Origin: an uncultured Verrucomicrobiota bacterium
Lineage (GTDB): Bacteria; Verrucomicrobiota; Kiritimatiellia; CAIVKH01
Length of the DNA stretch: 64,000 nucleotides
NCBI GenBank assembly: GCA_937873455.1
Contig: CALMYG010000027.1
Coordinates: forward strand, 16,404 to 80,403
Direction: 5' to 3'
Shown: one piece after another, positions 9,384 to 22,534 of the stretch
Numbering within the stretch: position 1 is the stretch's first letter
Layout of the letters: every line of letters begins with the position of its first letter
The notes under the pieces: generated by a model
Database searches by the model: none
The model's input: the letters and a program-made list of their open reading frames with translations, nothing else
What the model was told of the DNA's origin: nothing
Position numbers and translations under genes: made by a program

Positions 9384-9506
9384 GGGCGCATCTCCGAGTT
9401 TTGACAAGTGCCTTGGTGTAGGCCGACCCTCTGCGGTCGGCGGAGAGGCGCCGGGGACAGAGCCCCGGTCTACAAGGAACCTTTGCACAAACTCGGAGAT
9501 GCGCCC
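9384..9506. mobile_element. MITE-like element, copy 1 (123 bp)
   Basis: The element begins GGGCGCATCTCCGAGTTT and ends with the exact reverse complement: an 18 bp perfect terminal inverted repeat. It is flanked by GTGGAACG (9376-9383) and TTGGAACG (9507-9514), an 8 bp target duplication with one mismatch. The inside holds two hairpins: GCCGACC/GGTCGGC at 9422-9441 and CCGGGG/CCCCGG at 9451-9468. It is 121/123 identical to 44957-45079. It encodes no protein and must have been moved in trans. Its right end is 30 bp upstream of the putative efflux-operon promoter. Confidence 0.85.
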
Positions 9507-9535
9507 TTGGAACGGAAGTTTTACAAGAACGTGCT

Positions 9536-9564
9536 TTGGCAAAATGTCCGAAATCAAGTACACT
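9536..9564 (+). promoter_or_regulatory. Candidate sigma-70 promoter for the RND efflux operon
   Basis: TTGGCA (9536-9541), a 17 bp spacer and TACACT (9559-9564), about 50 bp before the adaptor start at 9613. It is a sequence match only. The gap 9288-9612 otherwise holds the GH31 upstream region and MITE copy 1. Confidence 0.4.
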
Positions 9565-9612
9565 GGATGTTTTGTTGCGAACCATTGAGGATAATTTCCG
9601 GATTTTCTCCTT

Positions 9613-10701
9613 ATGAATACACGATTATGGCTGACCTATTGCTGGCTGTGCGCGGCGCCTTTCCTCCTCGCGGGTTGCGGTCGTCCCCCGCCCACCGGAG
9701 GCCCACCCAGTGAATTTTCGGTCTTGGCGGTAGTGGCGCCGGTCGCCGAAGAACCCTTGCGGGCAACGCTGCAAGTTGTTGGCACGCTGCGGGCCCCCCA
9801 TGATATCGAAATCGTCAGCGAAATCAGCGCCACCGTGCGTGACGTGCTGTTTATTGAAGGCGAAGACGTGGCGGCCGGTCAGCTTCTCGTGCGATTGGAT
9901 GATGTCAAACTGCAGGCGCGCGCGACTGAAGCGTCGGCTCGGTTTCGTCTGGCCCGGACCAACCTGGAACGCCGCCGGGAACTCCTGGCCAGCCAAACCA
10001 TATCCCAGCAGGAGTTTGATCAGGCGGAAGCGGAATTCGACGCCGCGGAAGCGCTGATGAAACTCGCGGAACGGGAAAAGCAGGACGCCCAAATCCTGGC
10101 GCCCTTCGCGGGAAAAATTGGAGAGCGACGGGTCAGCCCCGGTCAATGGCTCACCCCGGGCGCTCCAGTAACCCGGCTGGTACAAACCGATCCGATGGAA
10201 CTCGAGTTCCGGATGCCGGAACGCCACGTGGATAAAATCGTCATGGGTCAAACCGTATTCATCCGGGCGGTCGGCTTGCCCGGAGCAGCCCTCGAGGGGC
10301 AGACCTTCTTTATGGATCCGGTCGTGGATGAAACGTCACGTACCGTGTTGGTCAAGGCACGCCTCGCCAATCCGGATAGTCGCCTAAAACCCGGCATGTT
10401 TGGGCAGGTCGACGTGGTGATTGCCGAACGTGAACGCGCGCTCATACTTCCTGATGCCGCCATTCGTTTTCGGGGCGATCAAGCGTATGTGGTCGTCGTG
10501 AACGAAGAACAACGCGCCGAGTTCCGTGATGTTACCGTCGGGCACCGGATGGAAGAACGCGCGGAAATCACCGCGGGCCTGGTTGCCGGCGAACGGATCG
10601 TGGTTGAAGGCTTCCAAAAAATGGGGCCGGGTACCGCCATTGATATCAGTCCGGCATCGGCGCGTTATGGAATCACGCCGCCCCCCGCCCCGGAATCCTG
10701 A
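9613..10701 (+). CDS. RND efflux periplasmic adaptor (membrane fusion lipoprotein)
   Basis: A 362-residue lipoprotein: signal peptide with lipobox LLAGC (Cys22), then the adaptor order of half-hairpins. These are a biotinyl-lipoyl half (IVSEISATVRDVLFIEGEDVAAGQLLVRLDD), an alpha-hairpin with heptads (ARATEASARFRLARTNLERRRELLASQTISQQEFDQAEAE), the second lipoyl half (QILAPFAGKIGERRVSPGQWL), a beta-barrel and a membrane-proximal domain. It links the inner-membrane pump to the outer-membrane channel. The pump gene starts 8 bp downstream and the channel gene overlaps the pump, so this is one complete tripartite operon. Substrates (drugs, metabolites) cannot be inferred. Confidence 0.92.
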   Translation: MNTRLWLTYCWLCAAPFLLAGCGRPPPTGGPPSEFSVLAVVAPVAEEPLRATLQVVGTLRAPHDIEIVSEISATVRDVLFIEGEDVAAGQLLVRLDDVKLQARATEASARFRLARTNLERRRELLASQTISQQEFDQAEAEFDAAEALMKLAEREKQDAQILAPFAGKIGERRVSPGQWLTPGAPVTRLVQTDPMELEFRMPERHVDKIVMGQTVFIRAVGLPGAALEGQTFFMDPVVDETSRTVLVKARLANPDSRLKPGMFGQVDVVIAERERALILPDAAIRFRGDQAYVVVVNEEQRAEFRDVTVGHRMEERAEITAGLVAGERIVVEGFQKMGPGTAIDISPASARYGITPPPAPES

Positions 10702-10709
10702 GCCTTATC

Positions 10710-13700
10710 ATGACCCTTTTCGAACAATTCATTCGCCGCCCGGTGGCGACTACCATGTTGAACACCTCGCTGCTGGTGTTCGGAATTCTCGGCTTGATGC
10801 AATTACCGGTACGGGAATTGCCGGATATTGACCCCCCCATCATCACGGTTTTAACCGTATTTCCTGGCGCTTCGGCGGAAGTGGTGGAAACCGAAGTCAC
10901 CGAACGCCTCGAAGAGGCCATCAGCAGCGTGGAAGGCATCAAGCTGCTCACCAGCGAGAGCCGCGAGCAGGTCAGCAGCATTACCGTTGAATTCATCCAG
11001 AACCGGGACATCGACGTCGCGGCGCAGGATGTACGGGATCAAGTGGCGCGAATCCGCGGCAATCTGCCGGATGACATCGAAGAGCCCATCGTGGCCAAGC
11101 AGGATTCCAATGCCCGCCCTATCATGTGGGTGTCCTTCTTCAGTGACCGTTACGATACCCGCGAGTTGACCCGCATCGCCGACACCATGGTCAAAGACCG
11201 ACTGCAAACCGTCGAAGGCGTCAGCTCCGTAATCATTGGCGGCGAGAAACGGTTTGCCGTTCGCATCTGGATCGATCCCGGAAAAATGGCGGCCCGCGGC
11301 GTCACCGTGTTGGACGTGGAACGCGCGATCCGGGAACAAAACGTGGAATTGCCCAGCGGCCGGGTCGAAAACCGGCAACGGGAATTCACCATTCAAACCC
11401 AAGGTCAATTCCCCACCGCCGACGCGTTTAACCGGCTCATCATCCGGCAAAACGGCGCCGATGTCGTTCGCCTGGAAGACATCGGGTATGCCCGTGACGG
11501 CGTCGAAGATGAACGCTCAATTGCCCGCTTTAATTCCCAGCCTGCGGTTGGCCTGGGCATTGTGCGGCAATCAAAGGCCAACACCCTCGCCGTGGCCGCC
11601 GGCGTCAAAGCCCGGATGGACGAAATCGCCCCCGGACTTCCCGAGGGCATCCAGTACCGGTTTCCATACGATGAGTCGATCTTCGTCAGCCGGGCGGTTA
11701 CCGAGGTGTGGCAAACCCTGGGCATCGCCTTCGTTCTGGTCGTGCTGACTATTTTTGTTTTTCTCCGGAATTTCCGGTCCACCCTCATTCCCGCCATATC
11801 GATTCCGCTTTCGATCATGTCGACCTTCGGCGTGTTGTATGTGATGGGTTTTTCCGTGAATATTTTCACGTTGCTGGCCCTGGTGCTCGCCATCGGCATC
11901 GTGGTCGACGACACCATCGTGGTGCTGGAAAACATATACCGGCACCTGGAAGAAGGCATGGAGCCGTACGCGGCATCGGTTAAAGCGATGAAGGAAATCG
12001 CCTTTGCCATCATCACGACCACGCTCTCGCTGGTGTCGGTGTTTCTTCCGCTCGCGTTTATCGGCGGGGTAACCGGCCGGCTGTTGCTCGAATTCGCCTT
12101 TGCCCTGGCCGGAGCGGTTATCATTTCCAGTATTGTCGCCTTGACGCTCTCGCCCATGGCCGGCGCGCGCGTACTGAAGCCGCTTCACCTGGTCCAGCAC
12201 GGCCCCCTGTTCCTGTTCTTTGAGCGGGGCCTCAACGCCATGAACCGCCGCTACGAACGGATGCTCGGCTGGTCGTTGCGGCACCGGATCGCCATGATCA
12301 TGATTGCCCTGGCCTCGGTCGGGATTTCGCTCTACTTTTTCCACAACCTGGAGCGGGAATTTTTACCCGAGGAGGATAAAGGCCGTTTGTTGGTTTTCTC
12401 CATCTATCCCACCGGAAGTACGCCCGAATATTCCGACCGGATGATGCAGCAACAGGAGGCGATCTTGCGGGACACCCCGGGTGTGCAAACCTACTTTTCG
12501 GCGGTGGCGTTGCCGTTCAACGGTCCGGGAGACCCGACCTTTGGCTTTATGTTTATCCGGCTGGAGAGCGAGGGACGCCCGCACATTCGTGACATGGTGG
12601 GCGGACCCTTCGGGCTGGGTGCACGGCTGATAACGGAAGTTGAAGGCGCCATCGCGATTCCGATTATGCCCAAAGCGGTCGATATCGGCTTCTCACAGCC
12701 GTTCCAACTTGTTATTTCGCATCCCGACCTCCAGCGGCTGAACGACCAGGTGCAGGCCCTTCAAGGTGCGCTCTGGCAGGGAGGATTTCTCGGAAACGTC
12801 CGTTCCACCTTTAATCTCGAGAAACCGGAGTTCCGGGTCGTCATTGATCGCGAGCGGGCGGGCGCCCTCCAGGTTTCGGTTCAGGAAATCGCCCGCACCC
12901 TGCAACTCCTGTTCGGCGGCCAACAGGTCGGCGACTTCAAACAGGAAGGCAAACAATACGACGTGATTGTTCAACTCGAGCGGGACAAACGCCTGACCCC
13001 CGGCGACCTCGAGGAGATTTATGTCCGTGGCGTCGATGGCGCATTGATCCAGTTGGCCAATGTGGTGCGCCTCGAGGAGGGCGCCGGCCCGAATGCGATC
13101 GAACGTTTCCAACGCCAGCGTTCGGCCACCATCGAAGGAACACCCCTCGGCGTTCCGCTCGGCGCGGCGATGGAACGGACGGAGGCCATCCTCCGTGAAA
13201 CGCTGCCGGAGGGCTTCACGTTTGACTGGAAAGGCGAGGGCCGCAACCTGCGTGAGTCTTCGGCGGACATTTACGGTTTTATGCTGCTGGCGATCCTCGT
13301 GGTGTACATGGTGCTGGCCGCCCAGTTCGAAAGTTTTATTCATCCATTCACGGTGCTGCTTGCGCTTCCCCTTGCCTTCCTGGGCGCGTTCGGATTGTTG
13401 TATGTGTTGAGCTGGGTCAATTTTGCCGGTCAGCAAATGTACGGATGGGCCAATTTCGCCCCGGACCCTCCGGCCATCGCGGGCATTTTGTCCTCCATCA
13501 TTCCTCGCATTTCATCGATGAACATGAACATCTTCAGCCAGGTCGGCCTGATTTTGCTGATCGGACTGGTGACCAAAAACTCGATTCTGCTGGTGGAATT
13601 CGCGAATCAGCAAATGGCCAAGGGACTGGACAGCCGGGCCGCCATGATGCGCGCCGGAATCCTTCGCCTCCGCCCCATCCTCATGACCAGCCTGGCCACC

Positions 13701-13958
13701 ATTGCCGGCATCCTCCCCATCGCGATCGGCTTTGGCGATGCCGCGGAAAGCCGACGCCCCCTCGGCGTCGTGGCCGTCGGCGGCATGATCACCAGCACCT
13801 TGTTGACCTTGTTCGTGATTCCGGTCATATACACCTTGTTTTCCGATCTTTCCCTGAAAATAACCGGACGTCCGGCCGGCATTCACAAAGGCAGCGTCCT
13901 GGATCAGGAACTTCAAGCCGACGACCCGGAAACGGTCAAGGAGGGTTCCCATGTTTAA
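10710..13958 (+). CDS. RND efflux pump permease (AcrB/MexB family, HAE1-type)
   Basis: A 1082-residue inner-membrane proton antiporter of normal family length. It starts MTLFEQFIRRPVATTML, a typical RND first helix. Two large periplasmic loops separate helix 1 from 2 and 7 from 8. Proton-relay residues are present: GIVVDDTIVVLENIYRH with Asp400 and Asp401 in TM4, and LVTKNSILLVEF with Lys956 in TM10. PVREPD-like PVRELPDIDPP and FPGASAEVVETEVT are standard porter-domain openings. It works as a trimer with the adaptor and the TolC-like channel. The end overlaps the channel start by 8 bp, which suggests coupled translation. The HAE1 assignment follows overall resemblance to multidrug rather than metal pumps. 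Confidence 0.94.
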   Translation: MTLFEQFIRRPVATTMLNTSLLVFGILGLMQLPVRELPDIDPPIITVLTVFPGASAEVVETEVTERLEEAISSVEGIKLLTSESREQVSSITVEFIQNRDIDVAAQDVRDQVARIRGNLPDDIEEPIVAKQDSNARPIMWVSFFSDRYDTRELTRIADTMVKDRLQTVEGVSSVIIGGEKRFAVRIWIDPGKMAARGVTVLDVERAIREQNVELPSGRVENRQREFTIQTQGQFPTADAFNRLIIRQNGADVVRLEDIGYARDGVEDERSIARFNSQPAVGLGIVRQSKANTLAVAAGVKARMDEIAPGLPEGIQYRFPYDESIFVSRAVTEVWQTLGIAFVLVVLTIFVFLRNFRSTLIPAISIPLSIMSTFGVLYVMGFSVNIFTLLALVLAIGIVVDDTIVVLENIYRHLEEGMEPYAASVKAMKEIAFAIITTTLSLVSVFLPLAFIGGVTGRLLLEFAFALAGAVIISSIVALTLSPMAGARVLKPLHLVQHGPLFLFFERGLNAMNRRYERMLGWSLRHRIAMIMIALASVGISLYFFHNLEREFLPEEDKGRLLVFSIYPTGSTPEYSDRMMQQQEAILRDTPGVQTYFSAVALPFNGPGDPTFGFMFIRLESEGRPHIRDMVGGPFGLGARLITEVEGAIAIPIMPKAVDIGFSQPFQLVISHPDLQRLNDQVQALQGALWQGGFLGNVRSTFNLEKPEFRVVIDRERAGALQVSVQEIARTLQLLFGGQQVGDFKQEGKQYDVIVQLERDKRLTPGDLEEIYVRGVDGALIQLANVVRLEEGAGPNAIERFQRQRSATIEGTPLGVPLGAAMERTEAILRETLPEGFTFDWKGEGRNLRESSADIYGFMLLAILVVYMVLAAQFESFIHPFTVLLALPLAFLGAFGLLYVLSWVNFAGQQMYGWANFAPDPPAIAGILSSIIPRISSMNMNIFSQVGLILLIGLVTKNSILLVEFANQQMAKGLDSRAAMMRAGILRLRPILMTSLATIAGILPIAIGFGDAAESRRPLGVVAVGGMITSTLLTLFVIPVIYTLFSDLSLKITGRPAGIHKGSVLDQELQADDPETVKEGSHV

Positions 13959-15285
13959 CCGCATCCTTCTTCCCTCGCTGATTGTCGGAATGGCCATCGT
14001 AGCCTCGGCGCGTGAGGAAACGCCGCCCCTGCCGACGGCGTTGGATATTGCCGGCGCGGTTCGTCTCGCCCATACCCACAACCCGGCGCTGAACGAATCC
14101 CGCGAGCGCCTGGTCGAGCAGGATGGCCTCCTGCTATCAACGGAAAGCTCCCGGAAACCCTTTATTGACGGCTTCGGATTGTATCAAGTGGAAGACGAAA
14201 ACCGAATCGGGTCTTTTGGTGGCGGCGGCGACGCGGATGAAGCCTACTGGCGGGCGGGCGTGCAGCTCGTACAGCCGTTGTATTCCGGCGGCCTTCTAAA
14301 CGCCACAGTTCGTTCCCGCCGTTTTCAAAGCCAGGCGCTGGAAGCATCCGTTGAAGAAATACGGCACCGGGTGATGACCCAAACGCACCGGTTGTTTTAT
14401 GCCGCACTGTTGGCCCGGGAAGTTGTGGAGGTGCGCAAGGAGGCCATCGAACTTCTGGAAAAGCAGCTCGAGCTCGCCCGCAACCGTTTCGAAGCGGGCG
14501 CAGGCCCCCGTTTTGATGTGCTCCAAGCCGAGGTTCGTTTGGCCAATGCCCGGCCAACCTTGATCCGGGCGGTCAACCTTTACCGCATCGCTATTGAAGA
14601 ACTGCGCACCATACTCGGTCTCCCCTATGCTCCGGGTCAGTCCCCCGCGGATATCCATTTGGCGGGAAGCCTCGAACGGGAAATGGCGTTTCCCGATCTG
14701 GCCGAGGCATTAGCCGAAGCCCGCGAAAACCGACCCGACTTGGAAGCCCTGGCCCGGCAGCGTGATGCCGCCGAACAGGATATTCAACGCTCGCGGGCGC
14801 AGCGCGCTCCACGGATCAACTTCTTCGCCAATTACAGCATGGAAAATGATCGTTACAGCGAAACCTCCGAACGGCTCGACGGCTGGCAAGCCGGTGTCGA
14901 AGCCCGGCTAAGCCTTTGGGAAGGCGGACGCATCCGCGGGGAAACCGCTCAGGCCCAGTCCCGCTTTCAGCAGCTTCATTATCGCCAGGATGCGGCACAC
15001 CTCCGCGTCGAGTTGGAAGTCCGGCAAGCGTGGAGCCGGGCCGAAGAAGCCCGGGAAATCCTGGATGCTACCAACCTGGTCATCACGCAGGCGGAGGAAG
15101 CCCTGCGACTAGCCGAAAACCGTTATGCCGTGGGTTCGTTAACGCAACTGGACGTACTCACCTCCCAGTTGGAATTAACCCAGGCCCGCGTCGAGCAGCT
15201 CACCGCCCAACACGACTTCGCCATCGCAGTCATCGAACTGGAGGCGGCAATGGGGCGGCTTCCCGGTCAGCAGTGGATTGACTGA
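13951..15285 (+). CDS. TolC-family outer membrane efflux channel
   Basis: A 444-residue exported protein with the duplicated TolC layout: signal peptide (ending near SAREE), LDIAGAVRLAHTHNPALNESRERLVEQDG, then PLYSGGLLNATVRSRRFQSQALEASVEEIRHRV; the second half repeats this as LSLWEGGRIRGETAQAQSRFQQLHYRQDAAHLRVELEVRQAW and LAENRYAVGSLTQLDVLTSQLELTQARVE. These are the coiled-coil tunnel helices and beta strands of a trimeric channel-tunnel. It is the last gene of the efflux operon. Its TGA (15283-15285) directly abuts the stop of alr on the other strand, leaving no room for a separate terminator. Confidence 0.92.
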   Translation: MFNRILLPSLIVGMAIVASAREETPPLPTALDIAGAVRLAHTHNPALNESRERLVEQDGLLLSTESSRKPFIDGFGLYQVEDENRIGSFGGGGDADEAYWRAGVQLVQPLYSGGLLNATVRSRRFQSQALEASVEEIRHRVMTQTHRLFYAALLAREVVEVRKEAIELLEKQLELARNRFEAGAGPRFDVLQAEVRLANARPTLIRAVNLYRIAIEELRTILGLPYAPGQSPADIHLAGSLEREMAFPDLAEALAEARENRPDLEALARQRDAAEQDIQRSRAQRAPRINFFANYSMENDRYSETSERLDGWQAGVEARLSLWEGGRIRGETAQAQSRFQQLHYRQDAAHLRVELEVRQAWSRAEEAREILDATNLVITQAEEALRLAENRYAVGSLTQLDVLTSQLELTQARVEQLTAQHDFAIAVIELEAAMGRLPGQQWID

Positions 15286-16395
15286 TCAGCTCCGGTATAT
15301 CCGCTCCGCTCCAGGGTGGATGCTGGTCAGCATCTCGTAGGCGATTGTACGCGCCATGCGGGCCATTTCGTCGGCCCAAAATGCCTCGTGCCCCTCGCCG
15401 CCAATCAAGGTGACGTCATCGCCCGGGGCCACCCCGCTATCCAGTCCGACATCTAGGGTAATCCAATTCATACTCACCCGGCCGACTACCGGATAACGCT
15501 TGCCATGAATCAGCGCAAATCCCCGGTTGCCGAGCAACCGGTTATAACCATCCGCATAACCGGCGGCAATGGTGGCGATACAGGTTTCCCGGGAAGTCGC
15601 ATAGCTGCTGTAATATCCAATCGGAAACTTGGCTGGAACGCGTTTCACCATCATCACCCGGGTTTTCCATTGCAAAATGGGCTCGGTGGGCGCCCGCAAC
15701 CCGGGATCTCGCGCACCATAGCCATAGAGAATGATCCCGGGACGCACCGCGTCGAAGTCCCAATCCGGAAAACACTCAAAGGCACGGCTACTCGACACAT
15801 GCCTCATGAGCGGCCCGTCATGGAATGAAGCAACGGCTTCGGTTATGGCCCGGAATCGATCCACCTGCTCCGGACCCAACGAGGGCCGGGCCACTTCCAC
15901 AGAGGCAAAATGCGTGCAAATACCGGTCACGCGAAGCCCCGGCAAGCGCTTCAGGGATCGGAAATCATCGACTGCGCTGGCCCAAGGAACACCAAAGCGC
16001 CCCATCCCGGTATCCACCTTCACATGACAATCCAAGGTAATTCCGCGTTGACGGGCCGCGGAAGAAAGCGACTCGGCGTGCGGGATATCCACGATGATCG
16101 GAATCAGTCGAAAGGTGAAAAGATCCTCCACGTCCCCGGGTGCGACCGCCCCCAGGATCACGATGTTGGCGTTTGGTGCAACATCACGGACGATCTTCGC
16201 CTCATCCAGATAGGCCACGGCAAACCAGGTAACGCCCTGCGTCGCGGCGTGGCGGGCGATTTCCCGCAACCCATGCCCGTAGGCATTGGCTTTGACGACA
16301 AAAACCAGCTTGGTTTCCGGCTTCAGTGCCGAACGAATCCGGGCGATGTTGCCGGTCAAACGGTTCAGATCAATTTCCACCCAGGTGTTTTTCAT
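15286..16395 (-). CDS. alr: Alanine racemase
   Basis: A 369-residue PLP enzyme that interconverts L- and D-alanine for peptidoglycan. The PLP lysine is Lys35 in VVKANAYGHG. The second catalytic base is probably Tyr261 in PIGYYSSY, aligned by memory to Tyr265 of the Geobacillus enzyme (VSYGATY). HVKVDTGMGRFG, IAAGYADGYNRLLGN and GRVSMNWITLDV are family motifs; the last is usually GRVCMDQ, so Met-Asn-Trp is a mild departure. It lies downstream of the rRNA terminator on the same strand and meets the efflux channel gene stop to stop. Confidence 0.93.
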   Translation of the reverse strand: MKNTWVEIDLNRLTGNIARIRSALKPETKLVFVVKANAYGHGLREIARHAATQGVTWFAVAYLDEAKIVRDVAPNANIVILGAVAPGDVEDLFTFRLIPIIVDIPHAESLSSAARQRGITLDCHVKVDTGMGRFGVPWASAVDDFRSLKRLPGLRVTGICTHFASVEVARPSLGPEQVDRFRAITEAVASFHDGPLMRHVSSSRAFECFPDWDFDAVRPGIILYGYGARDPGLRAPTEPILQWKTRVMMVKRVPAKFPIGYYSSYATSRETCIATIAAGYADGYNRLLGNRGFALIHGKRYPVVGRVSMNWITLDVGLDSGVAPGDDVTLIGGEGHEAFWADEMARMARTIAYEMLTSIHPGAERIYRS

Positions 16396-16492
16396 AACAT
16401 GTCGCGCAACGTTTCATAACGAACTTATCGGGTCCCGTCCATGGTTAAACCGAATCAGGCATCGGAGGGATGAACCGAAATTCTAAACGGGT

Positions 16493-16531
16493 AAAAAAAA
16501 CCGCCCCGATACGCTTTCGCGATCGGGGCGG
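16493..16531 (-). terminator. Rho-independent terminator of the rRNA operon
   Basis: A 10 bp stem (CCGCCCCGAT at 16501-16510 with its complement at 16522-16531) is followed on the minus strand by eight U residues (A8 at 16493-16500). It lies about 10 bp past the 5S gene and before alr. Confidence 0.9.
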
Positions 16532-16540
16532 TAAAATAAT

Positions 16541-16655
16541 CCCGGCAACGTGCTACTCTCCCATGGCCAACACCATAGTACCATCGCCGCTGAGGAGCTT
16601 GACGGCCGTGTTCGGAAAGGGAACGGGTATTTCCTCCTCGCTATGGTCACCGGAA
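16541..16655 (-). rRNA. rrf: 5S ribosomal RNA
   Basis: The complement contains the conserved 5S elements GGTGACCATAGCGAGG near the 5' end, CCGAACACGG in loop B/C, and GATGGTACTATGG to GGGAGAGTAGCAC near the 3' end. Ends are estimated to within a few bases. It is the last gene of the rRNA operon. Confidence 0.92.
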
Positions 16656-16720
16656 AATCGGTTGGGCATCGACGGGAAGGAGTGCGCCAAGCAGCTCTTA
16701 CCCGCCTAACCCGAAAAAGC

Positions 16721-16734
16721 AATTGCATACGTAG
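16721..16734 (-). other. 3' half of the 23S rRNA processing stem
   Basis: AATTGCATACGTAG here is the exact reverse complement of 19829-19842 in the 16S-23S spacer. The two segments flank 23S and would form a 14 bp stem in the precursor, as expected for an RNase III processing site. Confidence 0.7.
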
Positions 16735-16805
16735 AATAAAACCGTAGAGATTCCGCCCCTGACCGCCCGTGCGCGAAACGCGCACGGGCGCCAGGCTTGG
16801 AAAAT

Positions 16806-19760
<2,955 letters not shown>

Positions 19761-19828
19761 CAAATTGTTAAAATTGGTCGTTCTCTTAATCTCTATCACT
19801 TTGCAGTGAAGTTATACTTGTTGTTACC

Positions 19829-19852
19829 CTACGTATGCAATTTTCAAAGAAC
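19829..19852 (-). promoter_or_regulatory. Spacer boxA-like antitermination site with 5' half of the 23S processing stem
   Basis: On the minus strand GTTCTTTGAAAA (19841-19852) matches the rRNA boxA type and recurs exactly in the leader at 22171-22182. It runs directly into AATTGCATACGTAG (19829-19842), which pairs with 16721-16734. Recurrence in both leader and spacer is typical of rRNA antitermination (Nus factor) sites. Confidence 0.6.
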
Positions 19853-19944
19853 GACCCCGACGATGTCGGGGAAATTGTTCACAATCATGTTGGACGGTTC
19901 ACCGCGGCGCGGCGTTCACAATCCCTATCCCGCCACGGCGGGAT

Positions 19945-20021
19945 TGGTGGGCGTGCCTGGATTCGAACCAGGGACCTCGTCCTTATCAGGGACGCGCTCT
20001 AACCAACTGAGCTACACGCCC
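19945..20021 (-). tRNA. tRNA-Ile (GAT)
   Basis: A 77-base cloverleaf: acceptor GGGCGTG pairs with CACGCCC, D-arm AGCTCAGTTGGTTAGAGC, anticodon loop CTGATAA (GAU), T-arm with GGTTCGAATCC. The 3' CCA is encoded (TGG at 19945-19947 on the plus strand). It is the second tRNA in the 16S-23S spacer. Confidence 0.97.
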
Positions 20022-20113
20022 GGGATTAGGAATCCCGCGCTGAGCGGGTTGGTTGCTGCGGCCCGTCTTCGCCCATCGGGCTTCGCCGGGCACTTTTTCG
20101 CTTCGCGAAAAAG

Positions 20114-20186
20114 TGGAGGCAAGGGGGTTCGAACCCCTGACTTCCAGCTTGCAAAGCTGGCGCTCTCCCAACTGAGCTATGCCCCC
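20114..20186 (-). tRNA. tRNA-Ala (TGC)
   Basis: A 73-base cloverleaf: acceptor GGGGGCA pairs with TGCCTCC (one G-U), anticodon loop TTTGCAA (UGC), T-arm GGTTCGAAC. The discriminator A is followed by CTT, so CCA is not encoded, unlike the neighbouring tRNA-Ile. It is the first tRNA after 16S. Confidence 0.97.
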
Positions 20187-20255
20187 GTCGTGAAATCACG
20201 TTGAGAGGAGGCTCGCCCGAGCCGTTTCATGATCGTATTCAGGAAAATCTTGCGC

Positions 20256-20279
20256 CATCGCTTCGTATCAGAACTGATG
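20256..20279 (-). other. 3' half of the 16S rRNA processing stem
   Basis: This segment downstream of 16S is complementary at 20 of 24 positions to 22131-22154 in the leader, with some mismatches allowing G-U pairs. The two would form the stem that brackets pre-16S for RNase III cleavage. Confidence 0.6.
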
Positions 20280-20457
20280 CGGTTTGTTGAGTACCGTCGT
20301 TATCCGGTGGAACGCATTGCTGCATTCCGGCATCCCGACACCGAAGTGCCGGGACGTTATCCTCTCCTTGAGATTATCGTATTTCGATTTGGAGTTTAGA
20401 TTGTTGCCAATCCAAAAATCCAGAATCATCATTTGAAAATCCCTTGGATGCTCCTTA

Positions 20458-22024
<1,567 letters not shown>

Positions 22025-22130
22025 GAAAGTTTTGAGCATCCCGAGGTATCGGGATTAACTTCTAGCTGGCCGGCTGATTAAGCCGGCCTGATTTATAAAA
22101 CGAATAATTGACGTATACTCGCACAAACCA

Positions 22131-22154
22131 CATCACTTCTGTCACGAAGCAATG
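22131..22154 (-). other. 5' half of the 16S rRNA processing stem
   Basis: In the transcribed leader upstream of 16S, this pairs with 20256-20279 (20 of 24). Complementarity continues more weakly toward 22170 against 20230-20255. Confidence 0.6.
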
Positions 22155-22170
22155 ATTGTGCAATATTTCC

Positions 22171-22182
22171 TTTTCAAAGAAC
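22171..22182 (-). promoter_or_regulatory. Leader boxA-like antitermination site
   Basis: The minus strand reads GTTCTTTGAAAA about 145 bases upstream of 16S, identical to the spacer copy at 19841-19852. Confidence 0.6.
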
Positions 22183-22287
22183 GGAAAGACAAACGTCTCA
22201 AATGCCGACGTTCCTGTCAATACATAACAAAAACTTTTTTAATCGGCTTTCGCTTACGGCCTGACGACCTGCAGCAAAGTGGGGCGT

Positions 22288-22340
22288 ACAATAGGAGGCC
22301 CCCCACCTGGTGTCAACACTGTTTTAAAAAATATTTTTTC
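22288..22340 (-). promoter_or_regulatory. rRNA operon promoter with UP-like element
   Basis: On the minus strand: an A/T-rich GAAAAAATATTTTTTAAAAC tract (22321-22340, UP-like), consensus -35 TTGACA (22311-22316), a 17 bp spacer, and -10 TATTGT (22288-22293). Transcription would start near 22280, giving a leader of about 255 bases to 16S. It lies divergent to pyrF. Confidence 0.8.
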
Positions 22341-22534
22341 CCGCGGCGCCAATTGGGCATAAACCCTTATTTTTCAAAGAAAAACGCCGGCAAAAAAAAC
22401 CGACCCCACCGACAAAGAACCCGCCATTTTTCCCGGCATCACATAGTTTTCGTTGTTCAGGCAAGGGCCGGGTTGCTACCCTGTGATTTTCAAGGATATT
22501 CAACCGCACGAATCATGATAAATGGGCCATATTT

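Noticed and set aside
9401..9406. TTGACA inside the MITE as an outward promoter
   Set aside because: No -10 hexamer lies at suitable spacing in copy 1 or copy 2.
16660..16805. Possible small RNA between 5S and 23S
   Set aside because: The hairpin and the AATTGCATACGTAG segment are explained as rRNA spacer and processing stem.
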